Shown piece by piece: positions 32,234 to 42,414 of a DNA stretch of 64,000 bases (the first letter of the stretch is position 1; every line of letters begins with the position of its first letter). The DNA is taken from positions 62,001-126,000 of the forward strand of contig JAJJXM010000025.1 in NCBI GenBank assembly GCA_024516155.1, written 5' to 3'. Source of the stretch: Pyronema omphalodes (lineage: Eukaryota > Ascomycota > Pezizomycetes > Pezizales > Pyronemataceae). The notes below the pieces were generated by a model. It saw only the letters and a program-made list of their open reading frames with translations. It did not search any database and was not told where the DNA came from. The position numbers were made by a program, and so were the translations under genes.

Positions 32234-33581
32234 ATGCATATTAAACTTATTGACGAAGGACACTGGCAACAAATTGTGAACGCCGCCGCCATGACCCAGT
32301 TCCCTGACGGCCATGAACCGCTCACCTTTACCAAACAACTCGCACAATCCATCTTAGACGCTCAGGACCACCCCACGGGTTATCTCTTAAACGACCTCGC
32401 GGAAACCCCCGGCTCCCGTAACAGCACTCGGGTATCCAGCCCTGTCGCCTCCCGCGCTCCGGAAGTTCCCACCCCTGCCCCCATTCCCCCTGTCGTGATC
32501 CAGACTGGCTCCGTCCAGGTCTACCCGAACGGCCCAGAACCAGCACCGCGAGCCGCCGCACCCCCTACCACAGCCGCAGCCGCAGCCCCCGCCCCCGCGA
32601 TAATCGCACCAATCCCAAGACCCCCCCCCCCGTGACCCCGAGATCCTCCTAACCCCGGAGGAACAAGCCGATACAAATGAAATCCACTACTATGAGAAAG
32701 AGCTCACCCGCCAGCGTGAACTCATCAACGCGCTACTCGCCTCCCCCGGCATCCGCGTGACCGGAGACAAAATCTCGGATCCGCCAACCTTCGACGGGTC
32801 CAACAGGGAGGACCTCCGCCGCTTTGTCTCCTTGCTTCGCATCAAGTTAGTGAGCGATGAGCTACGTTTCCCGACCCCCCATAAACGGATTTCTTACGCC
32901 ATGGGCCGCCTCCGCGGACGCGCCCTGGATCAGATTCTTCCTTATATCAAGGAAAATGGCAACCGCTGGGCTCTCAACGACGTCGAGGACGTCATTAAAA
33001 TTTTACAGCGTACCTTTGGAGACCCGGACGAGCGCGCAACGGCTCGTTTCAAACTACAAAATCTCCGACAAAACAACCGCGAATTTTCGGACTACTATGC
33101 AGAGTTCTCCCGCCTAGTCGCAGAGTTAGGCTGGGACGAAGCCGCCACCATGGATGCTCTGCGTAACGGCCTGTCCCTTGAGCTACACGAGAAGTTGGTT
33201 GGTGCCCCGCCCACCACCACGATCCACAAATTCGTCGAACAGTGTCAAAAATTGGACTCCCAATTAAGAGCACTTGAAAACCTCGGCAAGCTGCGTACTA
33301 ACCGCGGCCAAGTTAAAACCACTACCACCGCCACCCCCGCCACCAGTCGCCCCACCCCCGCTACCCAAGCCACCACCGCCTCCTCCAGCAAGCAAACCCC
33401 GGCCCAGGGACCCCGTCAGAAACTGTCGGCACAGGAGCGCGCGACCCGCCTATCAGAAGGACGTTGCCTCTACTGCGGTGGCCTCGGCCACATGGCTGCG
33501 TCGTGCCCCGCCAAGACGAATGTTAAAGTGGCGAGCGTGGAATTAGTGGATGCTGAAGAAGAAGTGTCGGGAAAAGAATAA
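32234..33581 (+). pseudogene. Gypsy gag, frame broken in a C-tract
   Basis: The ATG at 32234 opens MHIKLIDEGHWQQIVNAAAM and a Pro/Ala-rich region. This frame stops at 32633-32635 just after a C-tract (about 32620-32630). The other frame continues at once (RDPEILLTPEEQADTNEIHY), so a one-base length change in the tract separates the two parts. The second part has the retrotransposon gag core (FVSLLRIKLVSDELRF, ... RFKLQNLRQNNREFSDYYAEF) and the knuckle CLYCGGLGHMAASC. It ends at TAA 33579-33581. The break may be a mutation or a homopolymer read error. Another frame (to 32244) overlaps the ATG and may be part of an earlier start. Confidence 0.8.
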
Positions 33582-36500
33582 ACCAGCTGCAAGAAGATGG
33601 CTCTGCCGCTGGTGGGAATATTATTGCCGATACATTGCTATTATCGGGCGCAGGTTTTACTGGAAAGTTAGAATGCAAACACCTTGTCCTCTCCTGTTCC
33701 TTGTTTTCCAATAACCGCTCCGTGAAAACAGTAGCGCTCGTTGACTGCGGCGCCACTGGTATCGCCTTTGTTGACCGCAATTTCGCCCGCCATCACAAAC
33801 TCCCCCTAACCCCCCTATCCACCGCCCGAACGGTCGAAGTTATCGACGGCCGCCCCATATCCTCGGGAAAGATAACACACCTCGCCCAAGTAGAGTGTAC
33901 CATCAACGGTCACTCGGAAACCCTTCCTATGTTTGTCACCAAGCTGGGTCACTACCCGGTGGTGTTGGGTATCCCCTGGTTGAAGAAACACGATGTAACA
34001 ATAAGCTTCAGTTCCAACACTGTAAGCTTCGACTCCCAATACTGCCTAAGGAACTGCACCCCGTTGCCTGTGAGCACAACCGGTGTCGAGGTCCTGGACT
34101 CGAGGCCCCCTCCCGCTGTCCACGAGCCCGACACAAACCCCTTGCCGGAGTTGGAAGACTCGGTCCCCGACCCCCCGGACGAACCCCCAATAGAGATCTC
34201 AAGTCTAACCATCTCCGACTTCAAGGAAATGGTAGAAGACGAAAGCCTGACAGTGTTCTCGCTATCGTTGGACGAGATCACCGTCGCCCTACAAGACAAG
34301 CCCCCCCTCACGGACGACGAACTGAAAGACATGATCCCCGAGGAGTATCATGACTACCTCGATTTATTCAAGGAGGTCAACGCGAAGGAACTTCCCCCGC
34401 ACAGACCCTACGATCACAAGATCCCACTGAAAGAGGGATTCGTTCCCCCCTTTGGCCCGCTATACTCGCTGTCACGCAACGAGTTGCAGACGCTGAAAAC
34501 ATGGCTCGATGAGAATTTGGAGAAAGGATTTATACAACGCTCCCAATCACCAGCCGCCTCGCCGATATTATTCGTGAAAAAATCAGACGGATCCCTACGC
34601 CTGTGTGTCGACTACCGAAGACTGAATGAAGGTACCGAGAAGAACCGGTACCCGCTGCCATTGATACAGGAAACGATGATGAATCTTTCCAAAGCTCAAT
34701 ACTTTACGACCCTTGATGTCCGCAGCGCTTATAACCTTATCAGAATGGCAGAGGGCGAAGAATGGAAGACGGCCTTCCGCACACGGTACGGCCTGTTTGA
34801 ATCGAAAGTGATGCCCTTTGGGCTCACCAACGCGCCTGCCGATTTCCAGGCATTTATAAATGATGTCCTGAGACCATACCTAGACCAGTTTTGTACGGCA
34901 TACTTGGATGATATCCTCGTATTCTCCGAAACAAAGTCCGATCACACCTCACACGTCCGAAAGATCTTGGAACGACTCAAACAAGAAAAACTGCACTTGA
35001 AGCCAGAGAAGTGTAAGTTTGCTAAGGCAGAAGTACAGTACCTGGGCTACAACATCGGCCGCGACGGCGCGCGCATGATGGATTCCAAAGTAGCCACAGT
35101 GAGAGATTGGAAGGAACCAACCAATTTGAAACAGGTTCAAGAGTTCCTAGGCTTCGCGAATTTCTACCGAAGATTTATCAAAGACTACTCCAAAGTGGTC
35201 TCCCCGCTGACGGCTCTGACCAAAAAGAAAGATGGTAAAGCAATCCCCTTTATCTGGGGTAAAGATCAGCAGAGCGCCTTCGACCGACTGAAGGATGCAT
35301 TTACATCAGCACCGATTCTCAAGCATTTCGACTACGAGAAACCGATTGTAGTAGAAACAGACGCATCTGACTATGTGTCCGCTGGAGTTTTATCACAATA
35401 CGACGACGATAACGTGTTACACCCCGTCGCATTTTATTCCAAGAAGCATTCCCCGGCAGAATGCAACTACGAAATCTACGACAAAGAACTACTGGCAATA
35501 GTTCGTTGTTTTGAGGAATGGCGTCCCCACTTAGAGGGCTCCGCCTTCCCTATAAAAGTATTGACGGATCACAAGAATCTTGAATACTTCATGACGACAA
35601 AGCTGCTGAATAGACGACAAGCACGCTGGTCCGAGTTCCTGTCTCGGTTTAACTTTGTGATCACCTATCGACCGGGAACGTTGGGAGGAAAACCGGACGC
35701 CCTGACAAGAAGGGCCGCCGACCTCCCGGAAGAGGGAGACGAACGCATACTGGCGAACCAGCAAGCTGTTCTGAAGCCACAGAACTTTCAGTTATGCATG
35801 ACCCCGCCAATGAAACTCGCACCTTCCGAAGTAGACCTCCTGTTCACAGAGGGCTACAAGACAGATTCATTCCCCAACCGAGTGTTGGGAATGCTGGAAG
35901 ATGGCACACAAATCTGTAAGGACATATCGCTCGCCGATTGCTCCGTGTTGGAAAACAGATTGTACTACCGAGATTGCCTCTATGTCCCCGCGCTGGATAA
36001 ACTACGATTGAAACTACTGCAAGATCACCACGACCCCCCCACCATGGGACACCCGGGCCGTGCGAAGACTTTCGAACTCCTCGCCAGGAATTATTACTGG
36101 CCCTCGATGAGAAAAGATGTGGACCAATTCGTCCGAAATTGCCACACCTGCAAAAGAACAAAGGCTACCCGCCACGCACCCTATGGAACCCTGAAGCCCC
36201 TACCGGTTCCGCACCACCCTTGGCAGAATATATCGGTGGATTTTGTTACTGGACTACCGACATCAGAAGGCTTCGACGCAATATGTGCGATCGTTTGCCG
36301 ACTAACGAAACAGCGGCACTTAGTGCCCTGTCATTCCACGATAGACGCAGAAGGCTTCGCGCAACTCTTCCTGGAAAACGTATTCAAACTACACGGCCTG
36401 CCAGACACAGTAGTGTCCGACCGCGGTCCGCAATTTGTGGCCCATTTCTGGAAACACCTGGCAAATTGCATGGGTATCGAAATTGCCACGAGTACGGCCT

Positions 36501-37303
36501 TCCATCCCCAAACCGACGGCCAAACAGAGAGAATTAACGCGGTTACGGAACAATATCTCCGCGCGTACGTCTGTTATTTACAAGACGATTGGAAGAAATT
36601 TTTACCACTGGCAGAATTTGCTGCAAATAACCAAGTATCGGATACAACGTCGCTGTCTCCGTTCTACGCTATATATGGTCGACACCCCAAGTGCTCTTTC
36701 GAACTGGAAATCAGGACCGACAATCCTGAAGAAGTGAAAGCGAACGAGGTAGCGGAAAGGATGTCACACATCCATGACGTCTTACGTTCGGAAATGAAAT
36801 ACGCCCAAGCCCGCCACATAGAAGCCGCCGACAATTCCCGACTCCCCGCGCCGGTCTTCAAACCAGGAGACCTGGTATGGCTGGACGCCCGCAACCTAAG
36901 AACCCGCCGCCCCTCAAAGAAACTAGAAAACAAACACCTAGGCCCCTTCACCGTGTTACGGCCTATTGGATCCCACGCCTATGAATTGGATATACCGGAG
37001 ACCATGAAACACCACAGGACCTTCCCCGTGTCCCTACTGAACCCAGCCCCTTCGGACCCCCTCCCTGGCCAGATTATTCCACCGCCCCTACCGGTAGTAG
37101 TAGACGGCGAAGAAGAATGGTTCGTGGATGAAATTCTGGATAGCCGTTGGTCAAGAGGAAACCTGCAGTACCTCGTCAAGTGGACCGGCCATGACTCTCC
37201 AACCTGGGAACCGGAAACGAACCTATCCGAAACTGAGGCCGCTGAAAGATTTCACCAGTTATACCCAGACAAACCTTCTCCTCTCGTAGGAACTCGAGCC
37301 TAA
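33557..37303 (+). CDS. Gypsy pol: protease-RT-RNase H-integrase-chromodomain
   Basis: The open pol frame overlaps the gag end by 25 bases and is uninterrupted to TAA 37301-37303. The protease motif is VALVDCGATG, with DCG replacing DSG/DTG. RT has LRLCVDYRRLN, LPLIQETMM, TTLDVRSAYN, PFGLTNAP and AYLDDILVFS. RNase H has VETDASD, YDKELLAI and LTDHKNLEYF. Integrase has the zinc finger (H-x-H near HDPPTMGHPGR, CHTCKRTK) and the catalytic set SVDFVTG, VVSDRGPQF and QTDGQTERIN. A C-terminal chromodomain, WFVDEILDSRW through YLVKWTGHDSPTWEPETNL, probably directs insertion to marked chromatin. All catalytic residues appear present. Because no ATG precedes the protease, expression most likely depends on frameshifting from gag. 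Confidence 0.95.
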   Translation, partial: RRSVGKRINQLQEDGSAAGGNIIADTLLLSGAGFTGKLECKHLVLSCSLFSNNRSVKTVALVDCGATGIAFVDRNFARHHKLPLTPLSTARTVEVIDGRPISSGKITHLAQVECTINGHSETLPMFVTKLGHYPVVLGIPWLKKHDVTISFSSNTVSFDSQYCLRNCTPLPVSTTGVEVLDSRPPPAVHEPDTNPLPELEDSVPDPPDEPPIEISSLTISDFKEMVEDESLTVFSLSLDEITVALQDKPPLTDDELKDMIPEEYHDYLDLFKEVNAKELPPHRPYDHKIPLKEGFVPPFGPLYSLSRNELQTLKTWLDENLEKGFIQRSQSPAASPILFVKKSDGSLRLCVDYRRLNEGTEKNRYPLPLIQETMMNLSKAQYFTTLDVRSAYNLIRMAEGEEWKTAFRTRYGLFESKVMPFGLTNAPADFQAFINDVLRPYLDQFCTAYLDDILVFSETKSDHTSHVRKILERLKQEKLHLKPEKCKFAKAEVQYLGYNIGRDGARMMDSKVATVRDWKEPTNLKQVQEFLGFANFYRRFIKDYSKVVSPLTALTKKKDGKAIPFIWGKDQQSAFDRLKDAFTSAPILKHFDYEKPIVVETDASDYVSAGVLSQYDDDNVLHPVAFYSKKHSPAECNYEIYDKELLAIVRCFEEWRPHLEGSAFPIKVLTDHKNLEYFMTTKLLNRRQARWSEFLSRFNFVITYRPGTLGGKPDALTRRAADLPEEGDERILANQQAVLKPQNFQLCMTPPMKLAPSEVDLLFTEGYKTDSFPNRVLGMLEDGTQICKDISLADCSVLENRLYYRDCLYVPALDKLRLKLLQDHHDPPTMGHPGRAKTFELLARNYYWPSMRKDVDQFVRNCHTCKRTKATRHAPYGTLKPLPVPHHPWQNISVDFVTGLPTSEGFDAICAIVCRLTKQRHLVPCHSTIDAEGFAQLFLENVFKLHGLPDTVVSDRGPQFVAHFWKHLANCMGIEIATSTAFHPQTDGQTERINAVTEQYLRAYVCYLQDDWKKFLPLAEFAANNQVSDTTSLSPFYAIYGRHPKCSFELEIRTDNPEEVKANEVAERMSHIHDVLRSEMKYAQARHIEAADNSRLPAPVFKPGDLVWLDARNLRTRRPSKKLENKHLGPFTVLRPIGSHAYELDIPETMKHHRTFPVSLLNPAPSDPLPGQIIPPPLPVVVDGEEEWFVDEILDSRWSRGNLQYLVKWTGHDSPTWEPETNLSETEAAERFHQLYPDKPSPLVGTRA
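33569..33575 (+). promoter_or_regulatory. Candidate -1 frameshift heptamer at gag-pol junction
   Basis: GGGAAAA reads as G GGA AAA in the gag frame, fitting the X XXY YYZ rule. It lies one codon before the gag stop. Slipping back one base enters the pol frame, which opens at 33557 and reads RINQLQEDGSAAGG onwards. I did not establish a downstream pseudoknot. Confidence 0.6.
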
Positions 37304-37314
37304 CAGGGGGGTAC
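37304..37314 (+). other. Polypurine tract next to right LTR
   Basis: CAGGGGGGTAC lies between the pol stop and the right LTR start TGTCAC (37315). A G-rich run in this place is the usual plus-strand primer site for LTR retrotransposons. Confidence 0.75.
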
Positions 37315-37843
37315 TGTCACGGCACACGGCTGACGAGCCGTTGTGTTGCGTCATCATGTTGTCGTGGTTGTTGATCGACATCGTGCCGTTGTCTTGCCGT
37401 GTTGTGTTGCCGTTGTGTTGTTGTATTGTTATGTGTGCCGTGCCATTGTGACTGAGAGAATGATTGATGATGGATGACGTACCACGAGCTGGAGAGCTGT
37501 GGCGTCGCAGGTGAATCGATGGAGAACGGAAGCTCATGTAGCGATGATTGTATGACGGCCCAGCAAGAGTGCTGGCCGCCCCTTTGTACATAAGGAGGCT
37601 TGCCTCCCCGTTGTCGAGATTCTCCATCGAACGTCTTGTGTCTTCTCCTTGCTCCTAATATAAGATTTCTCCTCCTAAGTCTTACGTCACTCTTGTCCTT
37701 GTCCCTGTCCCTGTTTAGTGTGCCGTCCGTCTGACGAGCACTTCGGTCCTTGTCCTGCCGTTCCCCGTCCCGGAACCTGCCTAGTCCCTCTTGCCGGTAG
37801 TGTTCAGTGTGTCCCTTGAACGTCCGTTCTCGTGTCCCTGACA
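37315..37843 (+). repeat. Right LTR of gypsy (529 bp)
   Basis: Near-identical to the left LTR, it ends GTGTCCCTGACA directly before the second GTACA duplication (37844-37848). Confidence 0.95.
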
Positions 37844-39736
37844 GTACACCCGTACGCCTGGACACCTAGCTACATTGACGACGTCGCGATCGTCGTTCAG
37901 GGACGCACCAGAAAAGCGAACGCCCGCGCACTTGAGAACATTACGACAACAGCCTTTCGGTGGGCCGACACAAACGCCGTTGCATTTGACGATGCCAAGT
38001 CAGAGCTCCTGCATTTCCACTGGGCACGCACCGACAGCATCACTGAGGAGGAAAAAGTTAAGTTACCAAACGGTACAGTTATCACACCGGGAACACAAGG
38101 AGGAGAGAAGGATGTTGTGAGGTGGATAGGCCTGTATTTAGATAGGAAACTTAACTTTAGAAAACATGTAGCTAGACGAGTAACTGCCGCGCAAAGAACT
38201 CTGAACGCACTGTGTAGGTTAGCACGGTACGAAACAGGTCTGTCCCCCGCTGCTACAAGACTAATCTACCAGGCGTGTGTCCAGTCGAGAGCAGACTACG
38301 GCGCAGAGATATGGTGGAACCAACAAAAAGACCTTGCCCGCACCCTCCAGAATCAACAGAACACCGCCCTCCGCAGGATTCTCAACGCTTTCACCTCTAC
38401 TCCGATCCTGGCCCTCCACAATGAATCCGCACTCCCCCCCGTCACAATACGTCTTGACAACCGCCAGCGGAAATACGCCCTGTGCACCCTCACTTTACCC
38501 GCTTCGCACCCTATCATCACACGCTGCCCCGTCTCGTTTCCCGCCCCGAGTATCGAGGATGCCTCCATCAACCCGGACACCGAGTACGACCACCCGTGGC
38601 AAGTCCCAGGACAAGCCCCGTCCCGCCTCCTGCACGTCATCAGCACCCTCTCCCCGTGGGTCCAACCAAACGCCGAAATCGAGGACACCTCCCAAAACAT
38701 CCCCGGCTACGACCTCGCCCCTACATTAACGATCGACATCTCCTCCTCCCCGAAGGCTGAAGCTGCCGACGACCACCTCCTCCTCCTCCACGCCCTTCGC
38801 CAACGATCGGATACTATCCTACTGTACACGGACGGCTCTCAACTGGACGGCATAACAGGCGCAGGATACACCATCCCCCACGGGCTGCCACGACCTGTCG
38901 ACTCCATAGTGCCCATGGGCGACAGAACAGAAGTCTTCGACGCGGAAGTTATGGCCATCCACGAAGGACTCCGGACATGCCTGACACATATTCGACGCAA
39001 CGACCTATACGACAAACACATCCACGTTTTTACCGACAACCAGGCCGCGATACATCGAGCCTCTCACCTCCGTCGAGGCCCCGGCCAGGAGCTCGCCTGG
39101 GCCATCCACAACACCGCTCACGACCTTCACGCTTACGGTACCTCAATTACCATCCACTGGGTCCCAGGACACACTAGCGTCCCCGGAAACGAAGCCGCCG
39201 ACGAACTGGCCCGACAGGCGACAACAGTACCGCCACGCCGACGAATACCGATATCCCTCACTTGGCTGCGCCGCCGCGCTCGAGAGAGGTACACCGAAGA
39301 CTGGGCTACCTGGTTCACCTCTTCCCCCCGACCGCGCACGTACACCGCCACACACCGCCGCACAATGGACACTGCGTACACCGAAAACCCCCGCTGGATA
39401 TCAACTGCAATCCTGGGTCTTCGCACCGGCCACGGGTACTTCCTCAACTGCTTGGCCCACCCTCCATCCGACGCATACCCCTCCCGCAGCTGCAGCTGCC
39501 CAATCCATCCACCGCAGACGCCTCGACACCTCCTCCTGAGCTGCCCCGAATTCCAGGCCGCTCGCTCCACGCTCAGGAAGGACCTCAAACTCAGACAACA
39601 CTCCCGGATCAACCTAAACACCATTCTGGACACCCCCTCCGGCACCAAGGCTCTTTCCACCTTTATCTCTGCAACCAAGGTTGCTACCTCGACCTGGGCA
39701 CACTCCCGGCTAGAGAAGCCTCGCAGAAGGGGATAG

Positions 39737-40567
39737 ACCCCTACCGCTGACTACACTGACCGCAGTACCTTAGGAACTTTCGCGCCCGCTGATTTTGCAG
39801 TGCTTTCTTACTTAGGATTTCTGTTTTTGTAAAAAAAAAAAAAAAAAAAAAAAAGGGGACAAGCAAAAGGGGAAGGGAGAAGAGGGAGAGGCGGAGAGAA
39901 AGGGAACGGGCACGCGGTGATGGGATCGGGCTGGGGTCGTTGCTTGGGTCTGCTTGGGGTTCGGGTGTTTTGAGTTTTCTTTTCTTTGTCTTTCAATTGT
40001 TTGTCTTACGGGTTGGAGTTGTTTTATGGTGCGGCGGGTGAGAAGGGAACGGATGGTGGAATGGTGCACAGGAAGGGAGATGAAGGGGACGGCAGGCGAG
40101 AGAGGGCAGACGAGTTTCTTTTGTACTTTCCTTTGTTTGGGTGCGACGATGTTTTTCTTATGTTCGGAGGGCGGGAGGAGTGCGAGGCGTTGCGAAAGGA
40201 GAGAGAGGGGCACGGGGAAGGGGCAGAGGAGGGCGGCGGGAGTTACCTTTTTCTTTTGTACGCGGAGGAAACAAAGGCGGTAAAATGGCTAAACATGGGA
40301 AGGGGAAGGGAGGAGCAAAGGGAGGAGCCCGGCGAGGCGGCCTCTGTGCAAGCAGGGCACTTGGAACATCAGACGCGCTTGGACAAGAAACCCCCGTAGT
40401 AACAGTGGGGACAGACCCCACAACCACAACGATCAAGAGGAGGAGACTGGTAGAGGTGGAGACTGGGTTTTTGCTTTTACATTTCTTTCTTCTTCTCTTT
40501 TGTATTTATCTGTCCCTTGTCATAACCTTCGGGTTGCAAACAAGTAATGAGAGAACAAACAAACAAA
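39737..40567 (+). other. Family B 3' UTR and tail of B3
   Basis: No gene is seen. It is laid out as in B1 with an A-tract near 39831-39854. Hairpin AACC-TTCG-GGTT is at 40524-40535 and the (CAAA)n tail ends at 40567. It is almost indistinguishable from the B2 3' UTR (56261-57096), including the A-tract region, so the two copies are recent relatives. Confidence 0.8.
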
Positions 40568-41160
40568 CACACCTGAACCGAAGATTCTTATGTCCTTGAG
40601 ATTCAATCCACGCTTTGTATTCTTGGAATACCGGTAGCACCGCGTCTGTGGATTTTGATTTCAGGAAGTAAACTTTGGCAAAACGACTAAAGTCATCAAT
40701 GTAGATGATATAATACCGTCGTTGGCTGATCGACGGAGTCGACATAGGGCCGCAGACATCCGAGTGGACAAGTTCGAAGGGCTTGCTCGCACGTTCGGTT
40801 GGTAATCTGATAAAGGACTGTCGGTTTTTGGCCTGTATGCACGTTGTGCAGGACTGGAGATGATCTGATGATGTGGTCTTATCAGTCGAATGAATGATTT
40901 TAGAAAAGGACTCGGTATTGAGGTGGGCCAGTCTCCTGTGCCACATCTCGAAATTGCTTGTTGGTTCAAGGCGGAAAGACTGTCTATGTGCTGTTCGAAG
41001 GTCTTTGTCACTAGGACGCGTAAAGTCAACCTCTGCACTTGTTCGTTTATTCGATGATATCGTTGTTCGGGTCGAGGAGGGAATAGAGTTAATGTCGACG
41101 CCTGCACCAGAACGAGTGGTTATCAGGGCGTCGTGGTCCTCCTTAATAGCCTCTGCTGTC
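40568..41160 (-). pseudogene. Copia pre-integrase domain and N-terminal integrase
   Basis: The frame is open from about 41160 downwards. It contains MWHRRLAHLN followed by CTTCIQAK, the H-H-C-C zinc-binding part of copia integrases. It continues with HSDVCGPM, carrying the first catalytic Asp, and YIDDFSRF. It is interrupted at the family B insertion near KNLR. The remaining core is at 22393-23036. There is no start codon or upstream gag/protease, so this is a fragment of a polyprotein. Confidence 0.82.
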
Positions 41161-41161
41161 C

Positions 41162-41201
41162 ATTTATTTATTTATTTATTAACTCATACACGCATCCAAC
41201 C
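41162..41201 (-). mobile_element. Very short (about 40-bp) LINE tail stub
   Basis: On the minus strand this reads GGTTGGATGCGTGTATGAG and then a (TAAA)n tail. It is the last 40 bases of a family A-type end and nothing more. It borders the copia fragment. It is either an extremely truncated insertion or what remains after a deletion. Confidence 0.7.
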
Positions 41202-41220
41202 ACCTGTACCCTCGTCAAAC
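41202..41220 (+). other. Fragment matching the variant 3' end of C5
   Basis: ACCTGTACCCTCGTCA is identical to 16 bases in the C5 3' end (near 60854-60870), just upstream of that element's hairpin. Here it is followed directly by the B2 5' terminus instead of the hairpin and tail. It looks like a recombination or deletion scar. Confidence 0.5.
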
Positions 41221-42414
41221 CACCACACAGCAACCGCTGACCCCCCCCTGCATTTGCGACAACAACAACAATTTCCCCGATTTTCGAATCGGCAATCGAC
41301 TTCTTACCTCGGAATTACCCCGAATCTCGATTTTCGGAACCCAGCTACCGTTTACCGTTGAGATTCAGCGGAAAAACGCGATTCTGGGACCTCCGGGCCG
41401 GATTCCGGGCACTTTCATCAACGCCGCTCCACCACCCGCCCCCCAATCATCAAACCGACCTTATTTTCGGTTTCGGCATACCGAAATCCCCCCCCCCCCA
41501 AATCCCCCCCCCACCAGCAGCACTGGTTCTGGTGATCCCCCAAATTTCCCCCCCTCCGGACCCCTTTCCTCGCGAGAAATTTTCGTGCTCGCTTAGCAAG
41601 AGCCTCCTCACGTGACCCTTCGCCATCGCTTACCTCACCACCGGTTAAGCGATGGACGCTAACGCACCCATCCCCGCCACGCCCTCGCGTATGCAGGTAC
41701 CCGAGAATATTTTTAGCCCCGACGAGCTTTCCCGAATCAACGCCCCGCACGTTGGCTCCTCCGCCATCGCGACCTCTAAGAAATCAACGAACGTCTCCGG
41801 AAGAGTCACCAAACGCCCCACCAAAAAATCCGACTCTAGACTTGGCCTCGACCTCCTCCGCAAAACTGCCACTCGACCGGAAACAAACACCCCCGTGAAC
41901 CTCGATGGGACCCACGTCGAAACAATGCCGACAGCCATGGACACTGACAGCTGCCCCGACACCGACTCCGAATCCGACTCTGACCTGAACCTCAACGACA
42001 GCCAGCACGCAATAACCGCTTCCGACGTCAACCTCGCGACCTTACCCGAACTGATCAAGACCACCATCATGGATCTCCTCCGCCCGATGAACCAACGCCT
42101 CGAAACAGTTACAGGGAAAAGACAACACCACCCAGCAAAGAGCGACCCCCCCCCTGCCTTTTCAACAACCACGCCGAAATCGCAAGATTTCATCGCGGAT
42201 TATTGTTCGGCAGCCCCGAATTACCTATTCGCAGCATTTCCAGATCAGGCCCTCTCTTTTTCGTTGAGTTTTCATCGAAAAAGAGTTTTCGGGCCCCTGA
42301 GAAAAGCCCCGCGAACCGGTTCCATCAACACCACCCTCCACCCACATCAACAACCATCATTTCAATCGCGGATTCCTTGTCGCTACCGCAGAAACAACTT
42401 ATTCCGAACTTCCG

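Larger units (their letters stand above)
31438..37843 (+). mobile_element. Ty3/gypsy chromovirus, young insertion
   Basis: This is a complete LTR retrotransposon of about 6.4 kb. It has 529-bp LTRs, gag, pol in the order protease-RT-RNase H-integrase-chromodomain, a G-rich polypurine tract and a 5-bp target duplication GTACA (31433-31437 and 37844-37848). The LTRs differ at one position that I can see (C in the left and T in the right, within CTCCTAAGTC-T/C-TACG). It sits in the B3 RT domain and is one of the most recent events in the window. Confidence 0.95.
29961..39736 (+). pseudogene. Family B ORF2, copy B3, split by gypsy
   Basis: The pieces are 29961-31437 and 37849-39736. The first begins inside the endonuclease (TYYYNQGRSSSVLDLTL), so the N-terminus is missing. 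It runs through the proline linker and RT to just before the YIDD block, where the gypsy element inserted. The second resumes at HPYAWTPSYIDDVAIV and continues intact through RNase H and the terminal knuckle to TAG 39734-39736. The gypsy insertion including its 5-bp duplication is 6411 bases, a multiple of three, so the frame is kept across it. A functional protein is not expected. Confidence 0.9.
23052..40567 (+). mobile_element. Composite family B element (B1 + B3), carrying gypsy
   Basis: The left end has the family B 5' terminus with its C-tract (23072-23079). A complete B1 runs to a (CAAA)n tail at 29960. Family B ORF2 then resumes at 29961 from a point equivalent to 25742, runs to a second 3' UTR and a second (CAAA)n tail ending at 40567. 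One 15-bp duplication (23037-23051 and 40568-40582) bounds the whole. No duplication bounds B1 alone. B1 and B3 thus share one 5' half, as expected if a full copy inserted into another and their 5' halves recombined. Confidence 0.8.
22258..41160 (-). mobile_element. Ty1/copia fragment, split by composite family B element
   Basis: The pieces are 22258-23051 and 40568-41160 on the minus strand. They encode only the pre-integrase zinc finger and integrase core. No LTR, gag, protease or RT is visible. The family B composite sits between them with duplication CACACCTGAACCGAA at 23037-23051 and 40568-40582. The upstream side is cut at 41161 by a short LINE tail, and the downstream side ends at the C2 tail. 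Bases 22258-22392 contain no frame I recognise. Confidence 0.82.

Noticed and set aside
31930..32244. A separate small gene upstream of gypsy gag
   Set aside because: The frame starts inside the LTR without an ATG. It may be an out-of-frame N-terminal part of gag, but I cannot support an independent gene.
22258..41160. A complete copia element
   Set aside because: Only pre-integrase and integrase can be read. No LTRs, gag, protease or RT were found on either side.
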